Shown here: positions 6,533-14,595 of the stretch, piece by piece | Numbering within the stretch: position 1 is the stretch's first letter | Layout: each line of letters starts with the position of its first letter | Assembly: GCA_964436165.1 (NCBI GenBank) | Contig: CAYTBY010000023.1 | Span: forward strand, 1-19,226 | Direction: 5' to 3' | DNA from: 2-01-FULL-39-28 sp964436165 | GTDB lineage: Bacteria; Patescibacteriota; Minisyncoccia; 2-02-FULL-40-12; GWA2-44-9 | Length of the DNA stretch: 19,226 nt | Made by a program: the position numbers and the translations under genes | Notes under the pieces: generated by a model | The model's input: only the letters and a program-made list of their open reading frames with translations | Database searches by the model: none | What the model was told of the DNA's origin: nothing

Positions 6533-8043
6533 CAAAAAAAGAAATAGAACGGCTGGCGGAAATAGAAAAAATTACCGAGCAGTATTTTAAAGAATGGGGC
6601 CTCCTTACAACGGAGATCATGTTTGAGGTAACAACCTCCCAGAGAGTACTCGAGGGAATGTCGTACATGTACCCTACCAACTTTTCTCATTGGACGTTCG
6701 GCAGGGACTATGAGTATTACCGAACAATTTATGAACATACCGGCGAAGGTATTCCCTACGAACAAATATGGAATTTTGAAAAACCCAGAGCTGTCTTGGT
6801 GGAAACTAATCCATTTGCCCTAAATGCAACTATCGTCCCTCATTGTTTCGGTCACGTTGATTATTTCCTAGGAAATAAATATTTACAGCATGGCCGGTCT
6901 TATTCCGATACCGCCCAAGAAGCCAGAGATGCCGCTATCCGTTTTGCCAAATACGAAGAAAAATACGGCGCCGAAGTTGAAAGAGTGATTGACGCCGGAA
7001 TGTCTATAATGTGGCACCAAGACCCCGATCCCCTGTTTGAGGAACCGGACGAGGAGCTGATTAGAGAACGTCTGATCGAACTTGAACGGGCTAAATTTGA
7101 AGTACATAACGATATTGCCTCTAAATTCAAGGATCCTGAAACCAAGGCCCAACTTGAAGAGATCGAGAAGAACCTTGAAAAACTTTTAACTAAAACTCCG
7201 CCCCAACCGACTTATGATTTATTGCACTATTTGACCAGAAAATCTCCACGGCCCTTAAAGCCATGGATGAAAGATGTCTTAACAGTTCTACGTAATCAGG
7301 CTAGGTGTCTCGCTCCCAATATGCGCACTAAAATGCTTGATGAAGGTTGGGCGACGTTGTGGCACGCGAGAACAATGAGACGTCTTCGGGAAGAGGGGGT
7401 TATAACTGCAGAGGAATTCGATATTTTCAATTTTTATCATTCGAAAGTTCTTCGACAAGACAAGAAAAGATTCAATTGGTACCGCATCGGTTTGGCAATA
7501 CTAGAAAACATAGAAGACAGGTGGAATAAGGGCCAATTTGGCCGTGAATACGAAGAAGAAAGAAATCTCTACAAAAGGGTTAACTGGAATACCAAAACTG
7601 GCTTAGGCCTCCAGAAAATCAAAGAGGCGAGATCCTACTACACCGATCGAATGGCAGTAGAAGAATTTTTTACTGACGAGTTCATAAGGGAGCAGGAATT
7701 ATATGTCTGGACAACCATAGAAGATGGTAATGGTGGTTACTTAGACATAATAGCCGAAGACAACCCTAAAGTTATAAGACAACTACTGAAATCCATGTTT
7801 TCCTCCTACGGAGGGGCATTGATTACTGTGGAAAATGGCAATTACCAGGATAAGCAGCAGCTGTTTCTTAAACACCTATATACCGGGTTTGAGCTTGATC
7901 CGGCATACAGAGACTTAACGCTTAAAAATATTCAGTATTTGTGGGGCAAAAAAGTTTACCTGGCTTGCAGGGAAAATGACAAAGAAAAAACATTCGGTTT
8001 TGATTATGAGAATAGAAAAACAGGCAAGCCAAGCCTCCATTAA
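6520..8043 (+). CDS. spoVR: SpoVR family protein
   Basis: This is the third member of the prkA module, homologous to Bacillus subtilis SpoVR (spore cortex) and E. coli YcgB. The 507 residues are full length for the family. Signature segments are present: NFSHWTFGRDYEYY near residues 50-63, NPFALNATIVPHCFGHVDYFLGN near 94-116 (given in part here as the conserved His-rich block), and LDEGWATLWHARTM near 271-284. The listed start is a GTG overlapping yeaH by 13 bases. A GTG at 6529, overlapping the yeaH stop as GTGA and preceded by AGGTGG, is an equally plausible coupled start. A strong terminator follows 15 bases after the stop. A non-spore-forming host is likely, so the stress-related role is the better guess. 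Confidence 0.92.
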   Translation: MDKVTKKEIERLAEIEKITEQYFKEWGLLTTEIMFEVTTSQRVLEGMSYMYPTNFSHWTFGRDYEYYRTIYEHTGEGIPYEQIWNFEKPRAVLVETNPFALNATIVPHCFGHVDYFLGNKYLQHGRSYSDTAQEARDAAIRFAKYEEKYGAEVERVIDAGMSIMWHQDPDPLFEEPDEELIRERLIELERAKFEVHNDIASKFKDPETKAQLEEIEKNLEKLLTKTPPQPTYDLLHYLTRKSPRPLKPWMKDVLTVLRNQARCLAPNMRTKMLDEGWATLWHARTMRRLREEGVITAEEFDIFNFYHSKVLRQDKKRFNWYRIGLAILENIEDRWNKGQFGREYEEERNLYKRVNWNTKTGLGLQKIKEARSYYTDRMAVEEFFTDEFIREQELYVWTTIEDGNGGYLDIIAEDNPKVIRQLLKSMFSSYGGALITVENGNYQDKQQLFLKHLYTGFELDPAYRDLTLKNIQYLWGKKVYLACRENDKEKTFGFDYENRKTGKPSLH

Positions 8044-8056
8044 CTGACCTTGACTC

Positions 8057-8085
8057 AAAATCCCCATACAAAAATGGGGGTTTTT
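8057..8085 (+). terminator. Terminator after spoVR (convergent with holA)
   Basis: A hairpin CCCCAT-acaaaa-ATGGGG with flanking A and T runs ends the spoVR operon with GTTTTT. The A-rich left flank lets it act in the other direction too, and the holA stop is at 8084, so it may serve both operons. Confidence 0.85.
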
Positions 8086-9040
8086 AATTTAAAATTAAAC
8101 CATACAAATAATTTTCTAGCCCACCTCCTCTTTTCGCATTAACATCTATCTCTAGAAGATTTTTATACTTAATTTTCAACTCATCAATTCTAAAATTATT
8201 AATTTGGGCCTGGGTTTTCCTAACCACAAACGGGTGAAGGCCGGTTTTTTTGACTATTTCAACTTGAGAAAATCCGTTCTCATTGAGATCTTTAATCGAC
8301 AAAAGGTTCCTAAACTGACCAGTAATCATTGACATCAAGTAGTAGGGGTCGGCGCTAGAAGCAAGGTTCAGATACAAAAGCTCAATCGATCTTTTGCTAT
8401 TTCTTGAAGCAATGGCATCCATGAGATCGAATATATTTAATTCTTTGGTTTGATTTACTAAAAGACCAACATCTTCGATGGAAACTTCCCCTCTTTGCCT
8501 ATATGCCGCCAACTTTTCTATCTCATTAATCAGCGCCCAGCTGTCATTGCCGACAACGGTAATTAATTTATTAAGGGCATTGAGATTTATAGAACAATTC
8601 CGCAGTTCAAACTCTTTTTGAATCCAGCGGCTAAGGCTTGCTCCGTCGAGAGGGTTAAAAGTTTTAACCAGGCTTGATTTACTATTGACTAACGTGAAGA
8701 GGTCTTTGCTTTTGGCTATAAGCTCTCTTTCATGGCTAGGCTCGGAAAAAAGAAGGGTAGTATCGGTAACCGAAGAAATGCCGTATTTATTTACAATGTC
8801 AATAACTTTATCGGCCGTTAATTTCTTAGCAAAAACATTGGAAAGAGCGATGAGTTTATGTTCGCTAAAAAAAGATGAGCTCTTAACGGTGTTAATTAAT
8901 CTTTCTAAGTTACCGGCATCTGACAAGTCAAAATCAAAAACATTCATTCCGCTGGAATATTTTTTTCGATACTCTTTAATTATATTCTGCTTGGCTTCCT
9001 TGAGCCGGTAAGCATCAGAACCATATAAAAAGATGAGCAA
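8084..9040 (-). CDS. holA: DNA polymerase III delta subunit (clamp loader)
   Basis: HolA opens the sliding clamp inside the clamp-loader complex. The 318-residue protein begins LIFLYGSDAYRLKEAKQ, the usual HolA opening (FLYGxDxYR). It continues with the all-alpha middle and C-terminal domains; ELNIFDLMDAIASRNSKRS and DPYYLMSMITGQFRNLL are characteristic (LLxMLxRQFRLL-like). Length is normal. The start is a TTG at 9038-9040 without a recognisable ribosome-binding site, because the upstream space is entirely a heptamer repeat array. It is the last gene of a minus-strand block that also holds polA and mutM, so DNA replication and repair functions are grouped. Confidence 0.88.
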   Translation of the reverse strand: MLIFLYGSDAYRLKEAKQNIIKEYRKKYSSGMNVFDFDLSDAGNLERLINTVKSSSFFSEHKLIALSNVFAKKLTADKVIDIVNKYGISSVTDTTLLFSEPSHERELIAKSKDLFTLVNSKSSLVKTFNPLDGASLSRWIQKEFELRNCSINLNALNKLITVVGNDSWALINEIEKLAAYRQRGEVSIEDVGLLVNQTKELNIFDLMDAIASRNSKRSIELLYLNLASSADPYYLMSMITGQFRNLLSIKDLNENGFSQVEIVKKTGLHPFVVRKTQAQINNFRIDELKIKYKNLLEIDVNAKRGGGLENYLYGLILN

Positions 9041-9041
9041 T

Positions 9042-9118
9042 CTAGTGACTAGTGACTAGTGACTAGTGACTAGTGACAGAATGGACATTTTCTAATCACT
9101 AATCACTGACCACTAATC
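9042..9118. repeat. Heptanucleotide repeat array between DUF3048 gene and holA
   Basis: Five units of TAGTGAC (9042-9077) are followed by about 17 bases of spacer and then four units of TAATCAC or TGACCAC (to 9118). The second block is roughly the inverse of the first, so the array can fold on itself. It fills the whole intergenic space, and the DUF3048 stop codon lies inside it. Confidence 0.85.
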
Positions 9119-10124
9119 ACTTTGTGGTTATTTCTACCCATATCTTCCCGGGTATAAATTCTATCTCCTTATCCCCAGAATCATAGAAAAATAATTTGCT
9201 GTCAACCTGGGCCGGATCTTTTTTCCAGCGTCCAGAGATTTTAACTCCATTCTGATAAACCTCCGCTTCACCGCCACCAACAACATTAACATCCATATAG
9301 TCTTTGCTTATGTATTTAGAGCTGGTCCTCATCACTATAATAACACTGACCGCGGTTTGACTCATATTATTTTTATCTACCTCCGGTTTTCCGCCGCGAA
9401 ACCGCTTATAAATATTATTTCCTTTATCGTGAACCCACCGAACATTAAATGGGGTTTGGTAGCTAATGTCTATATCACTAACCAGATTTAATATATTAGA
9501 CGGCTGTTTACTGTCTCCATGAAGATAACCGGAAAAATTATCTATAATTCTGTAACTAAGTTTTTCAGAGGCCTTTAATAACCTATCGAGATCAGTAAAA
9601 CCGTTATGGGGCTGTCTTGCCCCGGCTTTTCTATAGAAATAAATGCCTTCGTATTTTAATGCGTCAATATTGTCGATAATATGACTGTCTAATTTTTGAA
9701 GAGCTTCCTTCTCCCCTCCCCAATGGGCGTATATGGCGTTAAGTCCAGCCGCCAAAGGAATAAAATCGTTTCTGGCCGAACGGACAGAACCAATTTCTCC
9801 CGGATCAGAACATTGGTAAACCGCCATCATTCTTGTTACTCCGCCAGGCGTTACCGGCATTTCAAAAACAACATCGGCTTCGCTTATTCCGGAAAGGGGT
9901 CTTGTTTCGACATCACCCGAAAGCATCACCGCTATCGGCCGGCGGTCGTAGTTATCACAAAAAATTCCAGCAATCGAACTTTTTGGAAAACTTATTTCAT
10001 CGCCTTCATTATTATTTATGATATTTATCTGTCCGTCCCCCCGCCACCAGAACCAGAAGACAACTAGCAAAACTGTAGCAATTACACCAGCAAGGATTAG
10101 TAGTTTGTTGAGATTAAATACCAA
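9117..10124 (-). CDS. DUF3048 domain protein, membrane anchored (YerB-like)
   Basis: The 335-residue protein has one N-terminal hydrophobic segment (about 7-27, LLILAGVIATVLLVVFWFWW), so it is probably anchored with the bulk outside. The DUF3048 core is plain: RPIAVMLSGDVETRPLSGIS near 62-81, ADVVFEMPVTPGGVTRMMAVY near 83-103 (named in part), then GSVRSARNDFIPLAAG and AHWGGE. Bacillus YerB is the known relative; the biochemical function is unknown, and a cell-envelope role is inferred. Start is TTG at 10122-10124 with no clear ribosome-binding site. Heptamer repeats touch both its start and its stop codon. Confidence 0.85.
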   Translation of the reverse strand: MVFNLNKLLILAGVIATVLLVVFWFWWRGDGQINIINNNEGDEISFPKSSIAGIFCDNYDRRPIAVMLSGDVETRPLSGISEADVVFEMPVTPGGVTRMMAVYQCSDPGEIGSVRSARNDFIPLAAGLNAIYAHWGGEKEALQKLDSHIIDNIDALKYEGIYFYRKAGARQPHNGFTDLDRLLKASEKLSYRIIDNFSGYLHGDSKQPSNILNLVSDIDISYQTPFNVRWVHDKGNNIYKRFRGGKPEVDKNNMSQTAVSVIIVMRTSSKYISKDYMDVNVVGGGEAEVYQNGVKISGRWKKDPAQVDSKLFFYDSGDKEIEFIPGKIWVEITTK

Positions 10125-10200
10125 GAGTAATTGGTAATTGGTAACTTGTAATTAGGAGCTGTATTTTCAATTTCTAATTACTATTTACTAATTACTTACT
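10125..10200. repeat. Heptanucleotide repeat array between mutM and DUF3048 gene
   Basis: Units GTAATTG, GTAATTG, GTAACTT, GTAATTA are followed by a spacer of about 20 bases and then TAATTAC, TATTTAC, TAATTAC, TTACTTT. The second block is the inverse of the first. The plan is the same as at 9042-9118, with a related unit (consensus about GTRAYTA). It runs from the mutM stop codon to the DUF3048 start codon. Confidence 0.8.
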
Positions 10201-10718
10201 TTAAGATTTGGTGTTTGGGACAAAAATGAGCCGATCGTCCGCCCACGACTATCCGCTTCATTACTCCGCCGTCTTTTTTAAAACATTTCTTGCCAGTCTG
10301 TTGATAGGCCCTTTCCATCTCCTGGTATCTCCCCTTCTCGCCCGAAGGTATCCTATAATCATCGACACTGCTTCCNNNNNNNNNNNNNNNNNNNNNNNNN
10401 NNNNNNNNNNNNNNNNNNNNNNNNNNNNNNNNNNNNNNNNNNNNNNNNNNNNNNNNNNNNNNNNNNNNNNNNNNNATGGCCTGATATCTTTTGATGAATA
10501 AATAAAGACTTGTCACCTTCGATGTCAATTACAATAAATTTAGCTCTTCTGGTTATACTTAATATTTTCTTGCCTTTTATTTCTTTTTTAAACTTAGCCA
10601 CTCCCCCGGCTTGCTTGACCGGCTTTTCCCGATCAGACCAAAAATCCGTTATTCTTAAACCGATGATTTTCTTGCGCAACTCACGAACAATTGTTTCTAC
10701 CTCTGGAAGCTCGGGCAT
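10196..10718 (-). CDS. mutM: Formamidopyrimidine-DNA glycosylase, interrupted by assembly gap
   Basis: MutM (Fpg) removes oxidised purines such as 8-oxoguanine. The N-terminal 81 residues (10476-10718) start with the diagnostic MPELPEVETIVREL, where Pro2 is the catalytic nucleophile and Glu3 the general acid. The C-terminal 59 residues (10196-10375) contain the zinc-finger beta-hairpin ending RIVVGGRSAHFCPKH. The two parts are in different frames across the 100 N, and about 130 residues (roughly 390 bases) are missing compared with a normal Fpg of about 270. The gap therefore has arbitrary size and this is not evidence of a frameshift. The finger reads C-F-K-K then C-P-K-H, so one usual Cys is Lys and another is His. 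The gene follows polA by 12 bases. Confidence 0.9.
10376..10475. other. Assembly gap of 100 N inside mutM
   Basis: Exactly 100 N separate the two halves of mutM. The round number and the missing protein length (about 130 residues) mean it is a scaffold join of unknown true size. Confidence 0.97.
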
Positions 10719-10730
10719 ATTAAAAATTAT

Positions 10731-13394
10731 TTAAACACCCTCCATATCCCGCCAATTATCCCCACGCTTGGCATCGACAATCAAGGGAACGTCTAGCTTG
10801 GCCACATTCTCCATTATACTTTTTATTTTCGGTGATATAGATTCGACTAGATTATTTTTAATCTCAAACAGAAGCTCGTCATGAACCTGAAGAAGCATTC
10901 TGATATCGTTGTCATTGTATTCTTTATGAATAAGATCATATATTCTGCCCATCGCTATTCTTAAGAAATCCCCCTCCGTTCCCTGGATCGGGTGATTGAT
11001 GGCCATTCTTTCGGCCTGGGCTATTAACTGAGGCATGCCCGAATTAATTTCCGGCAGATATCTGCGCCGTCCGAAAATAGTCGAAACAAAACCGTCTCTC
11101 CTCGCTTTTTTCTTTATATCCTCCATGTACTTAGCAATTCCACTGAACTCAGTCATATAGCGGTCTATAAATTCTCTAGCCTGATCTCTTGAAACGCCTG
11201 ACGCCCTTTGAAAGCCCATCACGCCCATCCCATAAAGAAGACCGAAGTTCATGGCCTTAGCTTCACGGCGCATATTAGCCGTAACGTTTTTGGGTTCAAC
11301 GCCGAATATCTCAGCCGCCGTTCGGGTGTGAATGTCCTCTCCCCTTTTAAAGGCGGCGGTCATCTTTGCATCACCGGAAATATGAGCGGCAATGCGAAGT
11401 TCAAGCTGGGAATAATCAAAAGAAACTAATTTAAATCCAGGCGAAGAAATAAAAGCTTTACGAAATTCCTGGCCGAGCTCGGTTCTTATCGGAATATTTT
11501 GGAGATTCGGATCTTGGCTCGAAAGCCGGCCAGTAACAGTTCCGGTTTGATTGAATGTCGTGTGTAAGCGGCTGGTTTTTGAATCAATCAGAAGGGGGAA
11601 GGGTTCAATATATGTTGACTTGAGCTTTTGAAACTCTCGGTATTTTAAAATCAAATCAATAATCTTATGCTCGCCAGCCAGTTTCTCAAGCTCACCAGCC
11701 GCAGTCGAAAGAGCTCCTTTAGCAGTCTTGCGGACCTTACCTTTTAATCCAAGCCGCTCAAATAGAATCTCCTTCATTTGCTTAGGAGAATTAATGTTAA
11801 ATTGAGTTCCGGCAAGATCGTATATTGATTTTTCGAGTTTAGTAATTTCTGCATTAACTGACTTTGAAAGTTTTTTAATAGATTCCTGATCTATTTTAAT
11901 CCCAGTTAATTCTACCTCAGCCAGTACCTGAACCAGCGGCATTTCTATCTCTTCAAAAACTTTTAGCAAACCGTCTGACTTCATCTTTTCCCAAAAATGT
12001 TCTTTGAGTTTGTTAATAGCCACCAGGCGCTGCTCAGAGCCCGGCGAAAGTTCATTGCCGAATTCATTAGCATACATGACTTGAAGTTCATAATCTTTCC
12101 GGTCGGCTTTTAGAAGATAGGCGGCTATTTTGGTATCGAAAGATATGCCCCGAACATGTATCTCTTTCTCCAGAAACTTCTTGAGCATAGACTTTAAATC
12201 ATGGCCGGTTTTGAATATTTTAGGATTCTGAAAAACAGAAATAAAACTTTTCCAAAGTTCGTCATTCCCAGATTTAACGACGGTCAAATCCCCTAAATCA
12301 AAGCTAAAAAATGCCGAATTGTCTTCGGTAAAACTAAATATCCCCTCCTGGAGATCGAGAGTAATTTTCTTAGCTTCAGCCATTGCCGCCAAAGACTTTT
12401 TTATTTCTTCTTCGGTTTTAGATTGAGCTGATTCAGCCTTAAATACCGCACTAGGCTGTTCAAAAATTGAGGACGTAGTGTCGTAATTCACTATTTCGAC
12501 ATCGCTTAACCTTTTTACCAGACTGAAAAAACCAAATTCTTTTAATTTTTTCTCCAGCTCTGAATAGTCAAGGTTTTTTCTCCACTCGGCTTTATCTAAA
12601 CTGAAATCGATATCAACATTACGGATGATAGTGGCTAGCTTTTTTGAAAAAAATGCCTGATCTTTATTCTCGATCAGTTTTTCCTTCAACTTTGGACTAA
12701 GCTTACTCTTGCCGATCTCTTTTTCTATCTTTTTATATAAATCCTCCATGCTTCCATATTCTTGTATGAGCATTGACGCTGTTTTTTCTCCAATCCCCGG
12801 TACGCCGGGAATATTATCCGACGGATCGCCCTTCAATCCTTTAAAATCGACGACCTGGTCCGGCTTAATGCCATAGCGCTTTTTAACCTCTTCTTCATTG
12901 TAGGTTATGGTATCGGTTAACCCCTTCCTAAGAGTGAAAACGACAACCTTGTCCCCATCCACAAGCTGAAGGGTGTCCATATCACCGGTTACAATAATAA
13001 CTTGCAGTCCGCCGGCTGGCGGATTTTTCTTTGCTTTTTCAGCTAATGCGCCTATCAGGTCATCAGCTTCAAAGCCCTGTTTTTCAAAGATGGGAATACC
13101 AAATGCCCTGACAACTTCTTTGGTTAGAGGTATCTGAGCATACAGCTCATTGGGAGCTTTTTCTCGATGAGCCTTATACTCAGCAAATTCCTCGTGACGG
13201 AAGGTCGGTCCGGCCAGGTCATAGGTGGCGGCAATATAGTCGGGCTTTAAGTCTTTGAACATTTTTAGAAGAACCGAAGTAAAGCCATAAACGGCATTAG
13301 TCATCACGCCCTTGGGCGAAGTCAGAGTTGGCGGCAGGGCGTGAAAGGCCCGATGAACAAGGGCATTTGAATCAATTAGAACTAGTTTTTTCAC
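10731..13394 (-). CDS. polA: DNA polymerase I
   Basis: PolA processes Okazaki fragments and fills repair gaps. The 887 residues have three domains. Residues 1-290 are a 5'-3' exonuclease (LIDSNALVHRAFHALPP, FEADDLIGALAEKA, GDPSDNIPGVPGIGEKTA). About 330-480 is a 3'-5' exonuclease-like domain. About 490-887 is the polymerase, with motif A FDYSQLELR (Asp660), motif B RREAKAMNFGLLYG and motif C VHDE at 837-840. In the middle domain the Exo I pair reads LDLQ instead of D-x-E, and the Exo II Asp is replaced (GHDLKSML), so proofreading is probably lost, as in Taq and Bacillus enzymes. The start is GTG within a GTGA overlap with the tsaE stop. Confidence 0.95.
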   Translation of the reverse strand: MKKLVLIDSNALVHRAFHALPPTLTSPKGVMTNAVYGFTSVLLKMFKDLKPDYIAATYDLAGPTFRHEEFAEYKAHREKAPNELYAQIPLTKEVVRAFGIPIFEKQGFEADDLIGALAEKAKKNPPAGGLQVIIVTGDMDTLQLVDGDKVVVFTLRKGLTDTITYNEEEVKKRYGIKPDQVVDFKGLKGDPSDNIPGVPGIGEKTASMLIQEYGSMEDLYKKIEKEIGKSKLSPKLKEKLIENKDQAFFSKKLATIIRNVDIDFSLDKAEWRKNLDYSELEKKLKEFGFFSLVKRLSDVEIVNYDTTSSIFEQPSAVFKAESAQSKTEEEIKKSLAAMAEAKKITLDLQEGIFSFTEDNSAFFSFDLGDLTVVKSGNDELWKSFISVFQNPKIFKTGHDLKSMLKKFLEKEIHVRGISFDTKIAAYLLKADRKDYELQVMYANEFGNELSPGSEQRLVAINKLKEHFWEKMKSDGLLKVFEEIEMPLVQVLAEVELTGIKIDQESIKKLSKSVNAEITKLEKSIYDLAGTQFNINSPKQMKEILFERLGLKGKVRKTAKGALSTAAGELEKLAGEHKIIDLILKYREFQKLKSTYIEPFPLLIDSKTSRLHTTFNQTGTVTGRLSSQDPNLQNIPIRTELGQEFRKAFISSPGFKLVSFDYSQLELRIAAHISGDAKMTAAFKRGEDIHTRTAAEIFGVEPKNVTANMRREAKAMNFGLLYGMGVMGFQRASGVSRDQAREFIDRYMTEFSGIAKYMEDIKKKARRDGFVSTIFGRRRYLPEINSGMPQLIAQAERMAINHPIQGTEGDFLRIAMGRIYDLIHKEYNDNDIRMLLQVHDELLFEIKNNLVESISPKIKSIMENVAKLDVPLIVDAKRGDNWRDMEGV

Positions 13395-13843
13395 TTTATA
13401 GTAATTTTTCTTTCTTTTTTAGATACATGGTCAATATGAACTTTTATATGATTTTTGGGAAGGATTTTTTTAACTCTATCAGACCACTCAATCAGAACAA
13501 TATTTTTTGGATCATTTAAAATTTCTTTTATACCCATAACTTTTAAATCGCGATGATCTCTCAGGCGATAGCAATCGAGGTGATACAGATAGTGAGTAGT
13601 ATGTAGCAGGTGGTATGTAGCAGGGATTTTGTAAACTTTTATTAAATTAAAGGTGGGACTTTTTATTTTTGATTTAATCTTTAGAGCTCTGGCTAGGCCT
13701 TTTACAAAGACCGTCTTTCCTGCCCCTAACTCCCCTTCCAAAGCAATGACTAATGATTTTTTAGAATGTTTTTTAAAAAATTTACCGAACAAAAAACCCG
13801 CTAGTTTCTCCGTTTCTTTCGGCCCATTTGATAAATATATCAT
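13391..13843 (-). CDS. tsaE: tRNA threonylcarbamoyladenosine biosynthesis ATPase TsaE
   Basis: TsaE is the small ATPase that works with TsaB and TsaD to make the t6A base at position 37 of ANN-decoding tRNAs. The 150 residues contain Walker A GELGAGKT at 37-44, KSPTF at 61-65, YHLDCYRL at 87-94 and IEWSDRV, all typical. Between SPTF and YHLDCYRL there are about 8 more residues than in E. coli TsaE. The extra stretch (about 74-86, ATYHLLHTTHY) is encoded by heptamer repeats. The start is ATG; the stop overlaps the polA GTG start by 4 bases. Confidence 0.9.
   Translation of the reverse strand: MIYLSNGPKETEKLAGFLFGKFFKKHSKKSLVIALEGELGAGKTVFVKGLARALKIKSKIKSPTFNLIKVYKIPATYHLLHTTHYLYHLDCYRLRDHRDLKVMGIKEILNDPKNIVLIEWSDRVKKILPKNHIKVHIDHVSKKERKITIK
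13586..13624. repeat. Heptamer repeat expansion inside tsaE
   Basis: On the plus strand the units GTAGTAT, GTAGCAG, GTGGTAT, GTAGCAG run head to tail, with an approximate 12-bp repeat (GTATGTAGCAGG). The 7-bp period and the GTRRY pattern match the arrays at 9042-9118 and 10125-10200. The tsaE frame stays open through it. Confidence 0.7.
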
Positions 13844-13898
13844 GATTTCTGCTTATTTTTTATTATTTTTTACTTTTATTATTCTCTGCTATTCCCCC

Positions 13899-13940
13899 AG
13901 ATTGCCATAAACTTAGCAATTGCTAAGTTTATGGCAATCT
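13899..13940. repeat. Long perfect palindrome, copy 1
   Basis: This 42-bp perfect palindrome has the half-site ATTGCCATAAACTTAGCAA as its main part, and its central 38 bp are identical to 14588-14625. It lies 24 bases past the stop of the PaaX/Cas2-like gene. There is no loop, so it fits a DNA site or cruciform better than a normal terminator. Confidence 0.9.
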
Positions 13941-13963
13941 TTGATCCCGCCGACCGGACAGGA

Positions 13964-14551
13964 TCAATTTAATACAAGGCCGCTTTTAAGCTCGAAAGAC
14001 TTTTTCAGTTTATAAAGCTTGTCATTGTCAAATCCCCATGCTTCGAATGAATAGACGTAAGGTTCGACCCCAAAAGCTTTTGCAATTACGGCCAGCTCAT
14101 GTCTGCATTCAAACGGATGAGCCCATACACTTTTTTGAATCATTATAAACCCCAATCCTTTTAGCATACTCAACAGAGCGTGACGAGCTGCTTTTTTTTC
14201 TTGTGGGATATCAAAAGAAATTATCCTCCATCCCCCATCCCATTCTTTAGGATTTTTAATTTTTAAATTATCCAGATCATACTTCTCAATGATGCTTCTG
14301 CCGATCTGAGTTATTTCCAGAGTATAGGTTCCGTCTGAATTTTGAGTAACATTCAAACGTTTTCTCCGTCCCAGGTCATTAATCGCTTTTTTAAATTCCC
14401 ACCACTTTTTACGTTCCAGATCTCTTCGAAAAGCGTGTATCGCCCTGATACCAAAACATGGGTTGGCCGAAGCAATGACAACGGCTCCGCTTAAAGCTAT
14501 CGTTTTTAAAAGTTTATGCGAGAAAGATTCTTTTGCTTTTTTCTTACCCAT
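13964..14551 (-). CDS. PaaX/Cas2-like regulator, function unknown
   Basis: The 195-residue protein has an N-terminal part resembling a winged-helix domain (about 15-85, including ALSGAVVIASANP and RDLERKKWWEFKKAINDLGRR). Its C-terminal ferredoxin-like domain is shared by PaaX regulators and Cas2 (about 104-195). WDGGWRIISFDIP, the run KKAARHALLSMLKGLGF and IQKSVWAHPFECRHEL are the recognisable segments. Proteins of this kind are common in Patescibacteria and are often labelled PaaX or Cas2; no CRISPR array or cas1 is visible here. The gene stands alone between two identical 38-bp palindromes, and the upstream one covers its -35 box, which suggests autoregulation. The start is ATG with no strong ribosome-binding site. 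Confidence 0.7.
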   Translation of the reverse strand: MGKKKAKESFSHKLLKTIALSGAVVIASANPCFGIRAIHAFRRDLERKKWWEFKKAINDLGRRKRLNVTQNSDGTYTLEITQIGRSIIEKYDLDNLKIKNPKEWDGGWRIISFDIPQEKKAARHALLSMLKGLGFIMIQKSVWAHPFECRHELAVIAKAFGVEPYVYSFEAWGFDNDKLYKLKKSFELKSGLVLN

Positions 14552-14566
14552 AAATTAGCTCTATAA

Positions 14567-14595
14567 ATTATAATTTAAATCTATCACATTGCCAT
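14567..14595 (-). promoter_or_regulatory. Promoter of the PaaX/Cas2-like gene
   Basis: On the minus strand ATGGCA and TATAAT are 17 bases apart, the -10 ending 15 bases before the ATG. The -35 box lies inside the end of palindrome copy 2, so a protein bound there would compete with RNA polymerase. Confidence 0.5.

Noticed and set aside
9696..10067. Plus-strand open frame opposite the DUF3048 gene
   Set aside because: It is fully inside a recognised gene and has no recognisable protein features.
9042..10200. CRISPR array
   Set aside because: The repeats are 7 bp, adjoining and partly inverted, without unique spacers, and no cas1 is present. The PaaX/Cas2-like gene is not evidence of CRISPR.
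10196..10718. Frameshifted mutM pseudogene
   Set aside because: The frame change coincides with an N run of arbitrary size, so it is an assembly effect.
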